Shown one piece after another: positions 9,964 to 19,490 of a stretch of DNA of 21,635 nucleotides. How positions within the stretch are numbered: position 1 is the first letter of the stretch; each line of letters starts with the position of its first letter. Under the pieces are notes generated by a model. That model was given only the letters and a program-made list of their open reading frames with translations, did not search any database and was not told the DNA's origin. Position numbers and translations under genes: made by a program. This DNA is from Hennigella sp045599065 (GTDB taxonomy: Bacteria > Bacillota_I > Bacilli_A > Mycoplasmatales > Mycoplasmoidaceae): positions 1 through 21,635 of the forward strand of contig JAZRVJ010000022.1 in NCBI GenBank assembly GCA_045599065.1, given 5' to 3'.

Positions 9964-12900
9964 CTATAATCCTTGATATTCTGAAGTTTCAGAAACTTCA
10001 ACTTCTTCAGCTTGAGCCGCACGTTTTTGTTCTTGAATGTCCTCATCAGATAATGTTGACTTAGAATATTCATTCATATCGTGCTTGTTACCTTGTTGAT
10101 CATATACAGTCATGCTCAAACACAATCCTTGTAATTGTTTTGTTAACAACTTAAATGATGCAGGTAGTGAAGTTTTTGGTAAATGTAAACCTTTGATGAT
10201 AGCGTTGTATGTTCTATTTCTTCCATCTTCATCGTCAGATTTAACTGTTAAGATTTCTCTTAAGTTGTGAGTAGCACCATAAGCTTCAAGTGCTCAAACT
10301 TCCATTTCACCAAATCTTTGTCCACCGTTTTGGCTTCTACCACCAAGAGGTTGTTGGTTGACCTTAGAATAAGGTCCAATAGCTCTAGCGTGAACTTTAT
10401 CATCAACCATGTGGTCTAGTTTTAGCATATACATTACACCAACAGTAATTTCACCGTCGAAGTATTCACCTGTTTGACCATCAATAAGTTTTGTCTTAGC
10501 TCTTGTCTTGCTTGCGTCTATACCAGCTTCTTTTAAAGCTTCAGAGATGTCATCTAACTTCGCACCACAGAATACTGGAGTCGAAGCTTTGTAAGACAAG
10601 TCTTCTTGGCTCATACCAACTTTATTTAAAATAATTGTCAAGTCAATGTCGCTAAAGTCTTTGAATGAGTCAATTTTGTTTTTCTTGAAATATTTAACAC
10701 ATTCGTCTTTTAATAGTTCTGCTCTAGCAGCTGACATACCAAATAATTGACAATATTCAGCTATTCTAGCTTTGCTATCAACTAATTCATATAGTTTTTG
10801 TTTAGCAATCTTTCTCATTGCCCAACCTAAGTGAACTTCCAGAATTTGACCAATGTTCATACGAGATGGTACACCTAGAGGCGATAGTAAAATATCAACT
10901 GGTGTTCCATCAGGTAGATGTGGCATATCTTCTACTGGAACAATTTTAGAGATTGTACCTTTGTTACCATGTCTACCAGACATCTTGTCACCAATTTGTA
11001 GTTTACGTTTTTGTGCAATATAAACTTTGATTACTTCAATTGTTTCATCATCAAATAAGTGTCCGTCTTTGCTAGTAAATCTCTTAATGCCAATAACAGT
11101 ACCTTCACCACCGTGAGGAACTTTTAAAGATGAATCTTTATAACCATGAGATTTGTTACCAAAGATTGCATTCAATAATTTTTCTTCTGGCGAGTAATCG
11201 GTTGTACCCTTAGGAGAAATTCTACCAACTAGAATATCACCTTCTTTAACTTCAGCACCAACCATGATAATACCATCTTCATCAAGGTATGTTTTTACAT
11301 CTTCTGATACGTTTGGTAAATCACGTGTAATTTCTTCGTCAGCATTTAGCTTAGTAATTCTTGAACATTTACATTCATATTCTTCAATTGAGATTGATGT
11401 ATATCAATCATCTTGTACTAAACGTTTAGAAATAACGATAGCATCTTCGAAGTTGTAACCATGTCAAGTTGTATAAGCAATTATTGGGTTTCTACCAATT
11501 GCTAATTCACCGTTGAACATTGCAGGTCCATCAGCAATTACTTGGCCCTTCTTAACTTTTTGCCCAACTTCTACAATAGGTAATTGGTTATTACATGTAG
11601 ATTGGTTAGTCTTACGATATTTAACTAAATCATAATGATCGTTACCATCTTTTGATTTAACAATAATGTGTTTACCATCAACAGCAGTAACTTCACCATC
11701 ATCTTTTGCTAAGATGTTTAAACCAGAGTCATGAGCAATCTTATATTCTGCTCCTGTACCTACTAGAGGTGCATATGGTTTTAATAATGGAAGAGCTTGA
11801 CGTTGCATGTTAGATCCCATTAGGGCTCTTGCTGTATCGTCATTTTCTAGGAATGGAATTGTTGAAGCCGCAATAGAAACTACTTGTCTTGGGTTAACAT
11901 CAATGTAGTTAATTTCTTTTGCATTATAAAGCTCTTGCATTCCTCTATAACGTCCAACAACTTTTGTTTTTTGAGTAATTTTTCCATCTTCATCATGAGG
12001 AATAGAAGATTCACCAATAATGTATTCGTCTTCTTGAGCAGCGTTTAATCATCTGATCTTGTTTGTGATAACACCATCTTCAACAATGTAGTATGGAGAA
12101 ACAATGAAACCGTTTCTATCAACTTTAGCAAAACTTGCTAAAGACATGATTAAACCGATGTTCATACCTTCTGGTGTTTCAATTGGACAGATACGACCAT
12201 AGTGACTATAGTGAACATCACGGATGTTTAAGTTAGGGTCTTCTCTTCTAATACCACCATCACCCATAGCTGAAATTCTACGTTTGTTAGTTAATTCAGA
12301 TAGAGGGTTTTGTTGGTCAATGAATTGAGTTAATTGGTAAGAGTTAAAGAATGCTTTAACAACTTGTTGGAAGGGTTTTGTATTAACAATACCTTTAATT
12401 CCTGCTCTTGACTTCTTAGCTTTTTGTTCATCATTCATTGTAGGTGTTGATAAACTTGCTAATTTTTCAAGAATGTGTTTTTGAACACGTCCCATACCAG
12501 CATTTAGTTTATTTAAGAATTGTTCAGAAATTAATCTTAATCTCTTATTACCTAAATGATCAATGTCATCATAGTTACCAATGTTGTGTGGTAAGTTGAT
12601 AGCATAAGATATCATCGCAATGATATCGCTTAATAATAATGTTTCAGCTGTAGATGTTGGACTAATACCAATAATGTTAATAGAACCTTCATCTCAAATG
12701 TGGTTGTCAGGGAAAATGTCAATTGTCTCAATTGTCATTTCTCTTTCAATTTTATTTTTCTTAGCTTTTACAAATTCAGATGGTTTGTCACCAAAGATAG
12801 AAATTGTTTTGCTAATTGCTAATTCGCCAGCAGAAATTGCTTGTTTAATTTCGTCAATTTCTTTCTTAGTGATTAGTGTTCCCTTCTTTAAGAAGACTTT

Positions 12901-14295
12901 TCCCTTCTTAGTTAAAATGTCATTAGCTAAAACTTTTTGGTAAAGTCTTTCAGTTACACGAAGTTTTTGATTTAATTTTGTTCTACCTGCAGAAGCAATA
13001 TCAAAAGACTTCTTAGTCATAAAGTGTCTAATTAAGTAGTCTTGGTAACAGAAGTCATCATATTCTGTTGATAATTGTTCAGTTGGACGTTTACTTAAAC
13101 CTAATAGGTTTATGATATCCATTGCTGCTTTTTCTGTAATGATATCTTCCTTAGCGGCTCTAATCTTCTTGATAATTTCGATTTGTTTAGATTTGATTGC
13201 AGAGTTTTTAGGGTCAGCTTCTAATTGCTTGTCAATTTCAGCTTTAGCTCTTTCAAGTTCATTTCAATCCCAAACTAGTTCACGAATCTTTCTATCAATT
13301 GGTAAACCAGTTGTCTTCATATCTTTTTTGTTTGGTTTAGCGGGAACTTTACCTTCACCTGCGGCAGCAATATTAGCATTTAAAAGTTTTGTATATTCTT
13401 TATCAACATCTTTTCTAATTGTGTTGATAGTTGCATTATCACCAATTACATCGTGATGGTAGCAACCTTCAAATTTAGAACTGAATGATTTTGCAATCTT
13501 ATCAGCAGCAAGAGTTTTAGCAATAACTTCAGAATCACCAAAGATTTCTTCAATAACACTTTGTTTTAAGCCAAAGGCTTTTAATAATTGTGTAGCAGAG
13601 AATGTTACAGCGTTTTCACCTGATGAATTTCTTGCGACAACTCTTAAAATAGGGTTGTCCATTTTTCTATCATCAATTCAGAAGTTCATCATAGTTCCCT
13701 TGTTAGGGAACATTTCACAAACATATCCTTCAACAACTTTTTTCTTTCCGCCTAATTTAATTTGACTCTTAGAAAGAACATAAGCTCCTGGTGATCTTAC
13801 TGTTTGTGAAATAACGAACTTTTCAATACCGTTGATGATGAAAGTTCCGTTGCTAGTCATCATTGGAATGTTTGCAAAGAAAATACCATCATGATTTTCT
13901 TTTTCAGCTTTAGCTGCATTAGCTTTAGTTTTTCTTTTTTGAACCCTCTTAACTTCACCAGTTTCGTTATTCTTTAAAGCTAAATCAACATATAAAGGTC
14001 TTTCAAATGTTTTGCCTTCATATCTTGCTTCTTGTTCAGTATAAGCTCCCTCTTTTTCAAGCTTAGCACCTAAGAATACAACTTCATGAGTATTATTCTT
14101 GGTGTGTCTGATTGGGAAATAACTCGCAATTAAACCTTTAACACCTTTTTCTTCATCTTCCAAGAATTCTTTGTAAGATTCTCTTTGGATGGCTAATAGG
14201 TCTGGTTCTTCAAAGTCAATTTGTTGCTTTGAATAGTCACGTCTAGTAACTAGGTTTGCGATCTTTTTTTCCACAAATCTTGTTTCTTTTGCCAT
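9964..14295 (-). CDS. rpoB: DNA-directed RNA polymerase subunit beta
   Basis: Core RNA polymerase subunit lining the RNA-DNA channel, 1443 residues. This is longer than B. subtilis RpoB (about 1190) and nearer to long mycoplasma forms. Landmarks: GTFIINGIEKFVISQTVRSPG in the N-terminal lobe, the rifampicin pocket QLTQFIDQQNPLSELTNKRR (about 651-672), GRICPIETPEGMNIGLI, WHGYNFEDAIVISKRLV, and KMSGRHGNKG, then GGRSQNGGQRFGEMEVWALE near the C-terminus. The residue at E. coli position 526 is Asn670 (codon 12288-12286), not His, which predicts natural rifampicin insensitivity. A charged helical segment at 344-391 contributes to the extra length. AGGAGA at 14306-14301 sets the start, 5 nt upstream of ATG. 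The gene has its own promoter; rplJ/rplL are not directly upstream. Confidence 0.99.
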
Positions 14296-14313
14296 ATAAT
14301 TCTCCTGCCCCTA

Positions 14314-14370
14314 AATAATATCTATATATTATTTTTTACTATAAAATAATACATAAGTTTGTTTATTATA
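14314..14370 (-). promoter_or_regulatory. rpoB promoter -10 and leader with an AU hairpin
   Basis: On the minus strand, TATAAT lies at 14370-14365, about 70 nt before the rpoB ATG, giving a leader near 63 nt. No clear -35 is visible; TTCACA at 14395-14390 is 19 nt away. The leader contains an 8-bp inverted repeat (AATAATAT / ATATTATT, loop ATAG) at 14333-14314, just upstream of the AGGAGA. It has no G-C pair, so a structural role is uncertain. Confidence 0.5.
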
Positions 14371-14422
14371 TATTAAAACTATATAAAAATGTGAAAAATA
14401 TTTTTTTATACCTTTTTGTTTG

Positions 14423-14428
14423 TATAAT
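14423..14428 (+). promoter_or_regulatory. -10 box of the tRNA-Gly promoter
   Basis: TATAAT in the context TTTGTATAATTAAAG, 14 nt before the mature tRNA 5' end, predicting a start near 14435 and a short 5' leader to be removed by RNase P. The -35 region is AT-rich and not recognisable. It is divergent from the rpoB promoter, with the two -10 boxes about 55 bp apart. Confidence 0.65.
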
Positions 14429-14442
14429 TAAAGAACGCGAAT

Positions 14443-14516
14443 GCAGATGTAATTCAATGATAGAATGCGACCTTGCCAAGGTCGATACGCGAGTTTGATT
14501 CTCGTCATCTGCTCCA
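14443..14516 (+). tRNA. tRNA-Gly (anticodon GCC), 3' CCA encoded
   Basis: A 74-nt cloverleaf: acceptor GCAGATG pairs perfectly with CATCTGC; D arm ATTC/GAAT with loop AATGATA; anticodon arm CGACC/GGTCG with loop TTGCCAA, so the anticodon is GCC (Gly, GGC/GGU codons); variable loop ATAC; T arm GCGAG/CTCGT with loop TTTGATT; discriminator T; and encoded CCA. Two conserved positions are changed together: the usual G19 of the D loop is A, and the usual C56 of the T loop is T, so the 19-56 tertiary pair would be A-U rather than G-C. Position 15 is A and position 48 C, also not the usual Levitt pairing. The stems are otherwise sound, so I call it functional. It is a single-gene unit with its own promoter and terminator. 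Confidence 0.95.
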
Positions 14517-14521
14517 TTTAA

Positions 14522-14552
14522 AAAAGTAGGTTTTACCTACTTTTATTTTTTT
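14522..14552 (+). terminator. Intrinsic terminator of the tRNA-Gly gene
   Basis: A perfect 10-bp stem, AAAAGTAGGT (14522-14531) with ACCTACTTTT (14535-14544), loop TTT, followed by T7 at 14546-14552. It begins 5 nt after the encoded CCA. Its T tract merges directly into the -10 box of the next gene. Confidence 0.9.
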
Positions 14553-14557
14553 ATAAT
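14552..14557 (+). promoter_or_regulatory. -10 box predicting a leaderless mRNA for the membrane protein gene
   Basis: TATAAT ends only 6 nt before the ATG at 14564, so a start 6-7 nt downstream of the -10 would fall on or next to the A of the ATG. No Shine-Dalgarno is present between the tRNA terminator and the ATG. No -35 is recognisable. Confidence 0.55.
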
Positions 14558-14563
14558 ATTTCC

Positions 14564-16138
14564 ATGATAGCAGCAATATTTGTTGTTCCTCTTGTCTATT
14601 TAATTAACGCTTTCTTTTTAGGAAGAATAATTAAAAGATTCAAAATAAGTAGTAATAGTTGCTTTAACACTATTATTGGCTTTTTTGTTTTACTTGTTCT
14701 TACATATATTGTTTCCACATGGTTGTATGCAGGAAAAGTTAGTGTTTTAGTTTATGGAATTGTCTTTGGAGTAATTCAAGGTTTTTTAGTTGCTGCTTAC
14801 ATTACTAATTGGAGATTTATATATATAAGAGCAAATTTTGATTGAAGAAAAATCCTCTTCTTTTTATTAGGTGTTGGTATTACATTAGTTATTAGTTTTT
14901 TATGTTTTAGAGATTTTCAATCTGAGTTTGGTAAATATTGAATAACAACGATTGAAAACATCACTCTAGATATTAAAAGTCCTATCTGATTTGGAACAGA
15001 TGAAACTGATGTTGTTTCTAACTTCTGTGCAAACAATATTTTGAATATATTTTGAATTCAAATTTTTAAGATAGATGGTGTTGAAAAAGCTATTAATTTT
15101 TGTAACTGATCTTGAACAATTTGCGCAAGCATAATAGTTGGGTGTCTTGTGCAATGACTAACAAATAGTTTTAAGTCAGGTCCTAGATTAATTTTTGCTT
15201 TAGTAATAGTATTACTAAATGTTGTCATAACACAAGCTTTTATCGAGTCATATGCGGTTCCAGAAACTTGACTAATGCTTGAACTAATGGTGTTTGTTTT
15301 AATCTTACTTCAAGCCCAAACTTATGGTCGTTTTAAACTAGCGTTTTTAACTATAACAATGCTTGCAATGTTGGGTAGCTCTTCATCATCATATTTTGTT
15401 ATCATCGGATTATGATTGTTCACAATTTATTGATCAATTAGAAACAAAGAAAATTCAATAAATTATGTCATTTGTTTGGGCTGACCATTGTTAGTTTGTG
15501 TCTTTGGTCTATTATCAATATATACATATTGATTAATTGGTTTGATGCAAGCATTTTACCTTGCATTAATGATAATAATTTTGTCTATTTATTACAAGAT
15601 TGGAACGCCTGCATGAGAGACAAAATTGGCAAGAGGAATTTCTACCCATTCTGGCAAAATTGTTTATACATTTTTAGGGTTAATTATTGCTTTAATTTTG
15701 GTTGCTAATTTCTTCATTTTTCAAGAAGTTTACAAATGAGATCCTTCAAAAATTAATTACAAAGATTTCTTAACTTTTACATATCAATATATGTGAAAAT
15801 TTAACATTGATACAGGTGTATCAATTGCCATAATTAACACAGTTTTATACGCTTTCTTTGTTGGAATAATTATTGCTTTTATTGTTTTAAGAAGTGTTAA
15901 AAAGGCTAAATTTCACACTTTAACTAAAACTGACAGTGCTCTTAAATTGGCGGTTGTAACTGCATTTTTATTCTGTGATCCGTTGGTTGTTCACATTCTA
16001 AAAAAGAGTAATAGTTTAACATTGAATACTATAAACTTGAATATGTTTTTAGTTATTCCTTTGCTAGTTTTCATGTTAGAAATTAACGGAAATGCAAAAA
16101 TAAATCCTTTGCAAAAATGAGCTTATAACTGGTATTAA
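14564..16138 (+). CDS. Polytopic membrane protein of unknown function
   Basis: I do not recognise this 524-residue protein. It is almost entirely hydrophobic, with about a dozen predicted membrane-spanning stretches, for example IAAIFVVPLVYLINAFF at the start, IIGFFVLLVLTYIVS, LIFALVIVLLNVVITQAF, IVYTFLGLIIALILVANFFI and MFLVIPLLVFMLEI near the end. The longest hydrophilic segment, about residues 120-170 (including TDETDVVSNF), follows the fourth span and may face outside. No ABC, permease or protease signature is visible. A GT-C glycosyltransferase-like or transporter-like topology is possible but unsupported by any motif. Sixteen Trp codons are TGA and three are TGG, so the gene is fully adapted to the host code. 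The alternative of several short genes is rejected because the single frame is uninterrupted to TAA 16136-16138. The mRNA is probably leaderless, and an AT-rich hairpin follows 10 nt after the stop. Confidence 0.85.
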
Positions 16139-16148
16139 TTGGGTATTT

Positions 16149-16184
16149 AGTATAAAAATTAGGTATAATTTTTATACTATTTTT
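16149..16184 (+). terminator. AT-rich terminator hairpin overlapping the ligA promoter
   Basis: A 12-bp perfect inverted repeat, AGTATAAAAATT (16149-16160) with AATTTTTATACT (16167-16178), loop AGGTAT, followed by T5 at 16180-16184. Only two of the 12 pairs are G-C, so terminator strength is uncertain. The same bases contain the -10 candidates of ligA. Confidence 0.6.
16164..16178 (+). promoter_or_regulatory. Candidate -10 boxes of ligA
   Basis: TATAAT at 16164-16169 and TATACT at 16173-16178 both lie in the inverted repeat after the membrane protein gene. The first would give a leader of about 14 nt, the second about 5 nt. There is no Shine-Dalgarno before the ligA ATG (16190), so short-leader or leaderless translation is likely. 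Which box is used cannot be told from sequence. Confidence 0.5.
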
Positions 16185-16189
16185 ATATT

Positions 16190-18172
16190 ATGCAAAACAT
16201 AAAAGATCGAATAAATAAGTTAAAAACTCTTCTTAACAAATGAAATGAAGAGTATTATGTTTATAACAAACCGTCTGTGAGTGATGAAGAATACGACATC
16301 ACTTTAAGACAACTTATTGAATTAGAAACTCAATATCCAGAATTATTAACTTCAGATTCTCCAAGTCAAAGAGTTGGGGGAAAAGCTTCAACTAAACTTA
16401 AAAAATTCCAACACAAGACAAGAATGATGTCTTTGGCTAATGCTTTCTCACCTGATGAAATGAGAAAATTTGATAGAGATATTAAAAAAGCTATTGGTTC
16501 GAACGAAGAAATAGTTTATTGTGTTGAGCCAAAAATAGATGGATTAAGCATGAGCTTAATTTATGCTGATGGTAAGTTAATATCTGGTGCAACAAGAGGT
16601 GATGGTGTCATTGGTGAAGATGTAACAGCCAATGTTAAAACAATTAAATCAATTCCTCTTTCTATTGGTTTACAAGATGATATTGAAATTAGAGGAGAAG
16701 TCTTTTTAACTAAATCTCAATTTAAAAAGATTAATGATCAAATTGATGATGAAGAAAAGAAATTTGCTAACTGCAGAAATGCAGCCAGCGGAAGTCTAAG
16801 ACAATTAGATCCTAAGATTACAGCTAAGCGTAATCTTACTATGTTTTGCTATCAAATACCTAATGAAAAAGAGTTTGGTTTAAATAAACAAGAAGAAGTA
16901 ATTAAATTCTTAAAAGACAATAAATTCAATGTTGCTCCTGGAATAACTGTTTGCAACGGTATTGAAGAAGTAATTAAAGTTATTGATAAAATTACACAAA
17001 CAAAAGGTAACTTAGATTTTCCTATTGATGGTGTTGTGGTTAAAGTTAATAACTTTAGTTGATATGACAAAATAGGTTTTACATCTAAATTCCCTAAATG
17101 GGCAATTGCTTATAAATTCCCTCCTAATGTTGTTGAAACCAAACTTGAATCTATTGAAACAACAGTAGGAAGAACCGGAAGAATAAATTATGTCGCACAT
17201 TTATCTCCAGTGTTATTAGATGGTTCGACAATTTCTGCTGCAACATTGCACAATGCAGAATATATTGCTGCAAAAGATATTAGAATTGGTGATACAGTTC
17301 AAATCTTTAAGGCTGGAGAAATCATCCCTAAGGTAATTGGACCAAATCTTAAAAAGAGAGACAATAAAGCTAAAGCTTTTATTCCTCCTACTAATTGTCC
17401 AATTTGCGGAAGCAAACTAGAAAAAGTCGAAGGTGAAGTAGATCAATACTGTGTAAACATTGATTGTCCTGCAAGAGTATTATTAAACATTGTTCACTTT
17501 GCAGATAGAGATGCAATGAACATTGATGGATTAAGTAATAAAATTTTAGAAAAACTATGAGATATCAATGCTGTTAGAAATATTATTGATTTGTATTATC
17601 TAAAAGATAAAAAAGAATTAATTACTCAAGCCGATCTACATATTAAAGATAAAATGTTTGAGCATTTAATCACATCAATAGAAAATTCTAAGAAATCAAA
17701 TTTAGATAAGTTAATTTATGGTCTGGGAATTAGACATGTTGGCGCAATTACTGCAAAAGTACTAGCTGAAACATATCAATCATTAGATAACTTGGCTTCT
17801 GCTAATCTAGAATCATTAATTCAAATTAATGATGTTGGTGAAACTGTAGCAACATCAATTGTTGACTTCTTTAAGGTTGAAGCAAATAAACAATTAATTT
17901 CAAAATTAAAAGATGTTGGTGTTAATACAAAGATGATTAAACACAAGTATGATACTAATAGTCCATACTACCAAAAGAACTTTGTGATTACAGGCTCGTT
18001 TGATATTCCTAGAAATGAAATCATTAGGATAATGGAAGAAAAATATGATGCTCATTTCTTTGGGTCGGTTAGTAAAAACATTGATTATCTAATTGCTAAT
18101 GATTTCACTTCTAGTAAATATAAAAAGGCAAAGGAATTAAATATTCCAATCATTAAAGATAAGATATGATAA
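16190..18172 (+). CDS. ligA: NAD+-dependent DNA ligase LigA
   Basis: Seals nicks during replication and repair, using NAD+ as the AMP donor. It has 660 residues, close to the usual 670, with all domains in order: domain Ia (NEEYYVYNKPSVSDEEYD), adenylation domain with catalytic Lys115 in EPKIDG, GATRGDGVIGEDVTANVKTI, the OB fold (VGRTGRINYVAHLSPV), a four-Cys zinc finger (Cys403, Cys406, Cys421, Cys426), helix-hairpin-helix repeats (LIYGLGIRHVGAITAK), and a C-terminal BRCT domain from about residue 590 (NFVITGSF, GSVSKNIDYLIA). Start ATG 16190 includes domain Ia; codon 18 is TGA (Trp). The last Trp is also TGA, directly before the TAA stop. cysS follows after 13 bp, suggesting a ligA-cysS-rlmB transcription unit. 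No expected catalytic or zinc residue is missing. Confidence 0.98.
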
Positions 18173-18185
18173 TAAGAGGTTAAAT

Positions 18186-19490
18186 ATGAAAATATTAAGT
18201 TCAAGTGATAATGTTAAACATGAATTAGGTGATAAGAAAATCACAATTTATAACTGTGGACCAACAGTTTACAATTATGTTCACATTGGTAATGTTAGAC
18301 CCCTTATAACTTTTGATGTTTTATATCGTTATCTAGAAAAAATTGGAAAACAAGTAACGTTTGTTCACAACATCACAGATGTTGATGACAAGATCATTAA
18401 TGCTGCTATTAAGGAAAAAGTTACTGAAAAAGAACTTTCAACAAGATATTACAATGCATACATAGATCTATTCAAAATTTTAAACATAAAAGATTTAACT
18501 ATGCCTAAGGTTTCTGATCATATTCAAGACATTATTGACTATGTACAAAAACAAATCGATAATGGTTCAGCATATGTTGCTGATGGTGATGTTTACTTTG
18601 ATATTCAAAAATTAAACAATTATGGTCATGTATCTCATAAAAATATAGATGAACTATTAGATGGAGCAAGAAAAGAAAATAAAGAAAATAAGAAATTCCC
18701 TTTAGACTTTGCTTTATGAAAAAAGACTGATGTGGGAATTAAATGAAAATCACCTTGGTCTGAAGGTAGACCTGGATGACATACAGAGTGTTGTGTCTTA
18801 ATTAATTTACTAATTGGTGATCATGTAACTATTCACGGTGGTGGTGTAGATTTAAAATTCCCTCATCATGAAAATGAAAATGCACAAAACTATGCTCTAT
18901 ACAAGAGAGATATAGCAGACATTTGAATGCATGTTGGACATGTTAATGTTGATGGAGTTAAAATGGCTAAATCATTAGGTAACTTCATTCTTGTCAAGGA
19001 TATTGTTACAAAAGACAATGCTAATGGATTAAGATGATTCTTCTACAAAACAAAATATCAACATCCAATTAACTTTTCTAAAATTATGTTAGAAGAAGCA
19101 AATACAGAAATTAAAAAGATAGTTGCTTCGTTGTCTGTTGCTCAAACATATTTATTAGCTAATGATAAGTTTGCTTTAGCAAAAGCTAATTTATCTGAAA
19201 AATTTAATGAGTCATTGGCAGATGACTTAAATTTACCAAATGCTATTACTGAAGTTTTAAGTCAAATTAAAATGCTTAATACAAATATTAGAACAAAAGA
19301 ATGAGATAAAGCAAATGAACTTTTCAACATTATTGTTGAAGAATTAAATATTTTAGGTATTGTATGAGATAAATTTGATCACAAATCAAACCTAGAACTT
19401 ATTAAGAAATGAAAGGCTGCTATAGATGCTAAAAACTATGAAGTTGTTGACAAGACTAGAAAAGAGCTTCAAGAAAAAGGATTGTTATAA
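18186..19490 (+). CDS. cysS: Cysteinyl-tRNA synthetase
   Basis: Class I synthetase charging tRNA-Cys; 434 residues, short but typical of mycoplasmas (about 461 in E. coli). It carries the HIGH-type motif HIGN (33-36) in CGPTVYNYVHIGNVRP, and the KMSKS-type motif KMAKS (259-263) followed by LGN. The catalytic zinc ligands expected from E. coli (Cys28, Cys209, His234, Glu238) correspond to Cys24, Cys202, His227 and Glu231, with identical spacing. The invariant Trp in RPGWHTECC is encoded by TGA at 18777-18779, while a nearby conserved Trp uses TGG, direct evidence for the altered code. AGAGGT at 18175-18180 is the ribosome-binding site. The TAA stop (19488-19490) shares its last base with the rlmB ATG, so translation is probably coupled. 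Confidence 0.98.

Noticed and set aside
12620..13456. Hydrophobic open frames on the + strand opposite rpoB
   Set aside because: Their hydrophobicity comes from the complement of Lys/Glu/Asp-rich rpoB codons; no start signals or homology.
14966..15154. Minus-strand open frame inside the membrane protein gene
   Set aside because: The plus-strand frame is continuous for 524 codons with consistent TGA usage; the antisense frame has no signals.
15472..15708. Alternative frame within the membrane protein gene suggesting a frameshift or second gene
   Set aside because: Reading frame 14564-16138 stays open through this stretch and keeps a membrane-protein composition.
460..18169. Apparent splitting of smc, ftsY, rpoB, rpoC, ligA and cysS into several fragments
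   Set aside because: All breaks are in-frame TGA codons read as Trp, many at conserved positions; no frame change is needed, so these are not pseudogenes or frameshifts.
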